A model generated the notes under the pieces. That model did no database searches. It was not told the origin of the DNA and saw nothing but the letters and a program-made list of their open reading frames with translations. Both the position numbers and the translations under genes were made by a program. DNA of 64,000 bases from Cycas panzhihuaensis. Taxonomy: Eukaryota > Cycadophyta. The DNA is taken from NCBI GenBank assembly GCA_023213395.1, contig CM041465.1, positions 123,883,741 to 123,947,740 of the forward strand, written 5' to 3'. Below are positions 59,309 through 64,000 of the stretch, one piece after another. Positions within the stretch are counted from its first letter, which is position 1. The number at the start of each line of letters is the position of its first letter.

Positions 59309-61376
59309 CCCCAAAAGACCATCATTTTTGCTCTCTTGGCTCTCCAATACAACTTTCTATTGCTATAGTCTCTACTCTTTTCTTCCTTCCTTCCACTGGT
59401 ATGTCTGTAATCCTACGTTTCCTGTAGCTCCAGTCCAGGATCCACCTGCAACGTGTCTTGTCCATGGTGGGAAGCTCCTCTCCAAGTACTCTCAAGCAAG
59501 TTTAGTGTGGTTCTCTTCCAAATATGCCCCAGCAAGTGTCTCCTATGGCCGCCCTTAGGGAAATCTCTTACAAAACCCTGTAGGAACTCTTTTTCTCCGC
59601 TAGTTACAGGGGAAAATCTGCCATAGACTTAGCCTAGCAGGTACCTTAGGTTCTATTTTCTAGAGTTTATTATGTATTATTTCCATATTAGACTCATATT
59701 CAAGTGTGTTTTCTTGCTTTCTTCCCGTTTGGCTATAGTAAACATTGTTTCCTTTGAGTTTAGCCTTGTATCTCCAGGTTTTCACCATTTCTCCGCTAGT
59801 TTTCCTCAAGAAAGCAACGGGAGAAGGTTCATAAAGGCTGGGTGAAGGGAGTAAGGTAGAATCTGTCCCACTTAAGCCTACTCCCCAAGGGCAACCCCCT
59901 TCCCACCTTTCTTCTCTTGCTCTCATTCTTCTCTTAGGTTAATTAGGAGAAGGTGAAGCTTAGGCTTGCGCTAGATTATCAGTATATGCAGCCCTTGCTA
60001 CGCTGATTCTAGGCCTGCATGCCTCTCTTTTGGGCCTCCATAGTGCCCTTAGCATTGTTTGGCACCCCTTAAAGATCTTGGGTAAGGCTTACGTGACGAA
60101 TCATTATTCATAGTGACTCTGTTGCCTTGATACCTCCCCAACATCTTGCTACACATCTTCTCATGTTTGTTGGCTATTATAAGTTGCTATTTGACCCTAC
60201 CTTGTTGTACTAAAAGGCTGTGTGGAGAACCTTAGTAGAGGGTTTAGCCATCCTGAGGCTTACCTTCCCTCTTTCTTACTTGATATGTGTGGTTACTTGA
60301 GGAGAGTTGAGGTTATTTGCAGTAATAATTTTTCTAACTTAAATATAATGTTTTGACATATACGTTACATATATTTGCATATATATACATAGCCCTTCTT
60401 GCAGCCCCTTCTTGGAAGGGATAAAATTTTGTGTGTGTAGGTTTGAAGTGGTATTTCATGAAGGGAAAAGACGTCTGGATCCGAGTAAGATTTACCCTCT
60501 TTTATCTTCGCTTCATTTGCTTCCTTTTCTGTCCCACTTGCTTTTCATAAGGGGAAGGTAAGGAAGGCCTCATCTTCCTCATCGATCTTGATCACACATC
60601 TACCAGCTGGCATGAGGACATGCGTTATGCATGGGTGAGGCCTTCTGTTGACCGCTACACCTTTCTAGTATGCACCATCTCTCTCTTCACCCCTCCATTT
60701 TCCTTTCTTGCTTTTATTTAAAATCTGTGCTTTGGTTTAATAGATCACATGAAAGCGAAAGGTTAATGATATCAGCTACTTGCATTTATATGTAGTATGC
60801 TTGTCCCATGTAGGAAAAGGACATAGTAGGAACCCCATTTCTCTTCCTCTTCCTATTAATCTAAACATACCCTTAAATGCATTACGTTTAGCATTGTTTG
60901 CTTGCATGTATAATACTTGTTCTTCTTTTCCCCTTTGCCTTTTAGTTATTAAAATGAGGACATAGTTTTAGCCCCTTTTTCCACTCTCTCTCTTGGTTCT
61001 ATTTGCCTAGACCAAATAACCAAAGGAGGCTTGCTTACATCGTAGGCCTTCACCTACCTCGTTCACATCTGTTTCCCTTCATCATAGGGAAACCCCTAGA
61101 GGATTCCTCCTCTTACCTTCTGACCATCCAAGGGTAGGAGGACCTTCCTCTCAAGACCATCCAGACTACCCCCTGTATGCACTCTCCCTTCCAGATTGAG
61201 GGCTACTCTAAGGTAGTTAGGTGCCATTCGCAGATCTCAAACTCATGCTCTGGTGCACGGGGTGCCTTGCGTGGTGCTCTCTTTGCTTATAGGTTCTCGC
61301 CCATACCTTTGTCATCAACTGTCGACTTCCTTCATTCCTATTGAGCATAGTGACTATCCCATAGATGCGCATCCAC

Positions 61377-61396
61377 TAGCGACTATAATGGGGACC
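61377..61396 (+). promoter_or_regulatory. Tat-3 primer binding site
   Basis: TAGCGACTATAATGGGGACC, followed by the leader CTGCCAGTAAGG shared with Tat-2. Confidence 0.8.
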
Positions 61397-61634
61397 TGCC
61401 AGTAAGGGAGCTAGTTCCTATCCCTTTTTGTTGGTACTACCACCTTTTAGTAGTCTTCTCCACTCATTTCTTTCATTGGGCAACCCCCAACACATACTTT
61501 GCATTCTTTTTTCCCTCTTCTAACATAGTGGCAAGTTTTGTATGCGATATTTCTCACATCATCTATGTGGTTTACCTCCATTGTTAGAAGACCCTGCATG
61601 TTATCTTCTTTCATCATCAAATTCTGATTCAATA

Positions 61635-64000
61635 ATGGAAGGATACCCTTCAGATTGGGCTTATCATGCCTTTGCTTCAGGAGCTCATGAGTTCCCCACA
61701 TCCGTTCCAGGATCCACCCAGGAGGGTGATGATCCTATTTACTATCTGGGTGATCAACATCACCCACTTGATGCCCATCCCTCTACTCATGCAGTAGAGG
61801 GCCCATCTTCTCTCGAGATTCACCACCGAGTTGGTGATTCTTATGAGGAGTGCCCTAAGGGGTCTACTTCGTTTGAGGTCCTGTCTACCTCCTACGATCA
61901 CGTGGATACCCCTCCTGCTGATGTGGTTGAAGCCCTTAGCGAGTGCTTTCGTACTGCTCATCTTTAATCACGTCCTAGATGGTTTGAAGATGTCTTGCAT
62001 GGTGGAGCCTCTTTCTCATTCGTACCTCTCCCACTATCTTCATCTGCATCTACACCTCCCACAATAAGTAACCTCTTTGTGCCTACACATCTATCCCGCT
62101 CGATCTCTACATCTATCTTAGGGATGTCTATTACACCTTCTATTCCTCATCATGGTCCCAACACTTCGAGGCCCTCTCGTGGTATGTCTTTCTCCCAGCT
62201 TGGGTTTAGTATACCTTTCCCTAGTCAAGCCAACATGCCACTTCCTAACGTGGCACATGTGTTTCCTAGTAGGCCTGGAGGTCCTACTAACACCCCTACT
62301 ACTAGTCATGTGGTATCCGCTCCCACGTATACTCAAATCCAACCTAGTGGTCCTTGTCTTTACGTACCCCCAGGCTGTACTTCTCAGCCTTAGGGGCATG
62401 GTAAAGGGAACCATATTCTAGCTTACAGGGTGGACCCGTTACATCCATATGGGGTTGGCCACCCATAGGTAGCCCATATGGACAAAACCCAGTTCCTTAC
62501 CCTTCCTTTCCACCTTCCTGCGTAGCTCCTTACACTGCGCCTTTGCAAGGAAACTCAACTTCCTTTCAAGGTGCTTACCCTCAAGTCCCTTTCTAGCAAG
62601 GGACATTTCCTCAAGGAGGGATGGGCCCTTCACCCCCATCTATTCCTTATCCATTACCTTCCACATCATTTGTCGATCCTATGGTCTAGGTGAGGGCATG
62701 TCCCTTCATGGATTATAGATCGACACCATTATCTATTGAGGCGTTAAGAACCAACTTACCGCCTCATCCTCCCGAAGTTCCTAAGTTCCATGGAACTTCA
62801 TCATAGGATCCAACAGAGCATGTCCGTAGTTTCTCTATGCCATGCATAGACTACTGGTCCTATGATCACATACTAATAAGATTATTCCCATGATCCCTAC
62901 AAGGTAATGCACTTAAGTGGTTTTATCGCCTACTTGCCCATTCCATTTTCTCGTTCCAAGAACTTGTGGACGAGTTCATCAACTATTTTGATGTAGCTCA
63001 TCCATTCAAAAGTGGAATGAAATCCCTTCTTTCACTTAAACAAAGTCACGATGAGATGAATCGTGACTTTGTGTGGTAATTTCATGACCTCCTCCATTTC
63101 ACTAAGGCTACTTTGCTTGAGGAATTGAAGAGAGATCTCTTTATTAATGCACTTCATCCTAAAGTCCATGTGGAAGTCCTTAACATGGGGGCGACCACAT
63201 GTGATTCCGCTATCACAAAGTGCTTAACACTTGAAGCTATTGAGATCTAAGCTAGACTCAAGAAGCCCCTTAAGCCCTCGCAATGACGTAAGGTACCACC
63301 CCAAACCAAAGAAGCCAAACCACAATAATCCACTAGGTCCTCTTCTCACTTGACTAAGAAGACCCTAGACCCGCTCACTTCTGCTATACATTTATTCAAA
63401 CGTACAATGAAGGAACTTAAACTGCAAGCTCCTTCATCACCCACTTCCAACAAGCAAATCCAACAAGCTACTTAAGCTGCTCCCCCTAAAGGGGGTAATA
63501 CCTAGTCTTCTCAAGGAAGGAAACTAGATTCCTTGCTTGAGAAGAAATGGTGTTCTGTTCATGGGGAATGTTTCTATGATAACTCATATTGTAGGGCTCA
63601 ACATCCTAGGGATGCCCCACAATGTGACTCATCTTCTAAATGGGCCTCAAGGCCTAACCTTGACCAACCAGCCCATAAGGATCCGTTCCCCAAACATGGG
63701 GAATGTGATCGTAATGCTCAACTCAAGAACAACCAAAACCGGGGAAGATCTTTGAATTCTTATCCTTCACACTGTAAAGGGAAGGGTGCTCAAGATTCAT
63801 CTTCTTCCTCGTGTTCCCCCAACCATCATACTCCTTCACCTTCATGGTCCCAGAATAAGGGAAAGAAGGTGATCCAAATGCTTGAGGCCACCCCCTTATA
63901 TGCTCTAACTCGATCTTAAGCCACTAAAGAGGCAGCTGGCACCTCTTCTTCTACTTCACACTCTAATCCCCTTCTAGAAACCTCCCTTATGGAAGTTCTG
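61635..64000 (+). pseudogene. Tat-3 Gag, partial
   Basis: The ATG at 61635 opens MEGYPSDWAYHAFASGAHEF; the frame upstream is also open from 61542, so the matching Tat-2 start decides the choice. A Pro/Ser-rich middle (61995-62393: LPLSSSASTPPTISN, LYVPPGCTS) leads to the Gag core at about 62700-63170: STPLSIEALRTNLPPHPPEV, YDHILIRLFP, LQGNALKWFYRLLAHSIFSF, VDEFINYFDVAHPFKSGMKS, LLEELKRDLFINALHPKV. A Cys/His cluster WCSVHGECFYDNSYC lies at about 63551-63595, then a Ser/Asn/Lys-rich tail. About ten stops or frameshifts break it. Confidence 0.9.

Larger units (their letters stand above)
58631..61374 (+). repeat. Tat-3 5' LTR (~2.74 kb)
   Basis: It starts TATTTCCTAGCTACC (TG changed to TA) and ends just before the primer site at 61377. 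Blocks shared with Tat-2 include GACAGGAGGGCCAACCCCTCC (here with one change) and the hairpin-TATA region. Confidence 0.87.
58631..64000 (+). mobile_element. Tat-3: Ty3/gypsy Tat element, sister of Tat-2, cut by the window end
   Basis: A ~2.74 kb LTR, primer site and gag in the same order as Tat-2 and with matching blocks throughout (leader CTGCCAGTAAG, Gag start MEGxxSDWAYHA). Pol lies beyond 64000, so whether this copy shares the pol deletion cannot be seen. Confidence 0.92.

Overview
This is a gene-poor stretch of a plant nuclear genome. It is built almost entirely of old, nested and broken LTR retrotransposons. The evidence for a plant is initiator-Met-type primer sites on Ty1/copia elements, Tat-lineage Ty3/gypsy elements with roughly 3 kb LTRs, an antisense extra ORF with a plant-mobile-domain-like core, a chromodomain gypsy fragment, and a fragment resembling the plant E3 ligase UPL1/UPL2. 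The density of elements and their heavy decay (stops, frameshifts, about 10% LTR divergence in one pair by hand alignment) suggest a large, repeat-rich genome, but I cannot name the species. I found no intact host gene, no tRNA or rRNA gene and no CRISPR array. All homology calls are from reading translations by eye, and all internal boundaries are approximate unless target-site duplications (TSDs) are given.

Layout. 1-2790: copia-1 on the minus strand (RT edge, integrase, protease, Gag). 2791-4815: AT-rich sequence with G-runs and a palindromic repeat array. 4816-5031: UPL-like exon fragment (+). 5032-10981: copia-2 on the minus strand, with its 5' LTR at the right. 11486-32300: copia-3 on the minus strand, split into three pieces by two insertions. 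The first insertion is a non-coding LARD-like element (11578-16394, TSD AAAAG). The second is Tat-1 (17254-30633), which itself carries copia-4 (26218-30566, TSD GTCTT) inside its right LTR. 33161-45665: Tat-2, with a 3 kb LTR, gag, protease, a deletion that removes RT, RNase H and the integrase core, an integrase C-terminus, an antisense ORF with an intron, an extra RNase H, and a truncated 3' LTR. 45666-47629: chromodomain gypsy remnant with two related LTRs. 47630-51142: a second copy of the LARD-like family, inverted. About 52100-58400: minus-strand Tat-like remnant (Tat-4) with its LTR, polypurine tract and antisense ORF. 58631-64000: Tat-3, sister of Tat-2, with a full LTR and gag, cut by the window end.

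How the parts relate. Four elements here (Tat-1, Tat-2, copia-4 and the LARD family) lack a usable pol and would have depended on enzymes made elsewhere. The most unusual structure is in Tat-2, Tat-3 and Tat-4: a paired-hairpin module just upstream of the LTR TATA box, a second hairpin cluster just upstream of the antisense ORF, and an antisense ORF (mobile-domain core, acidic linker, coiled coil) with a short intron at what looks like the same place in two diverged elements.
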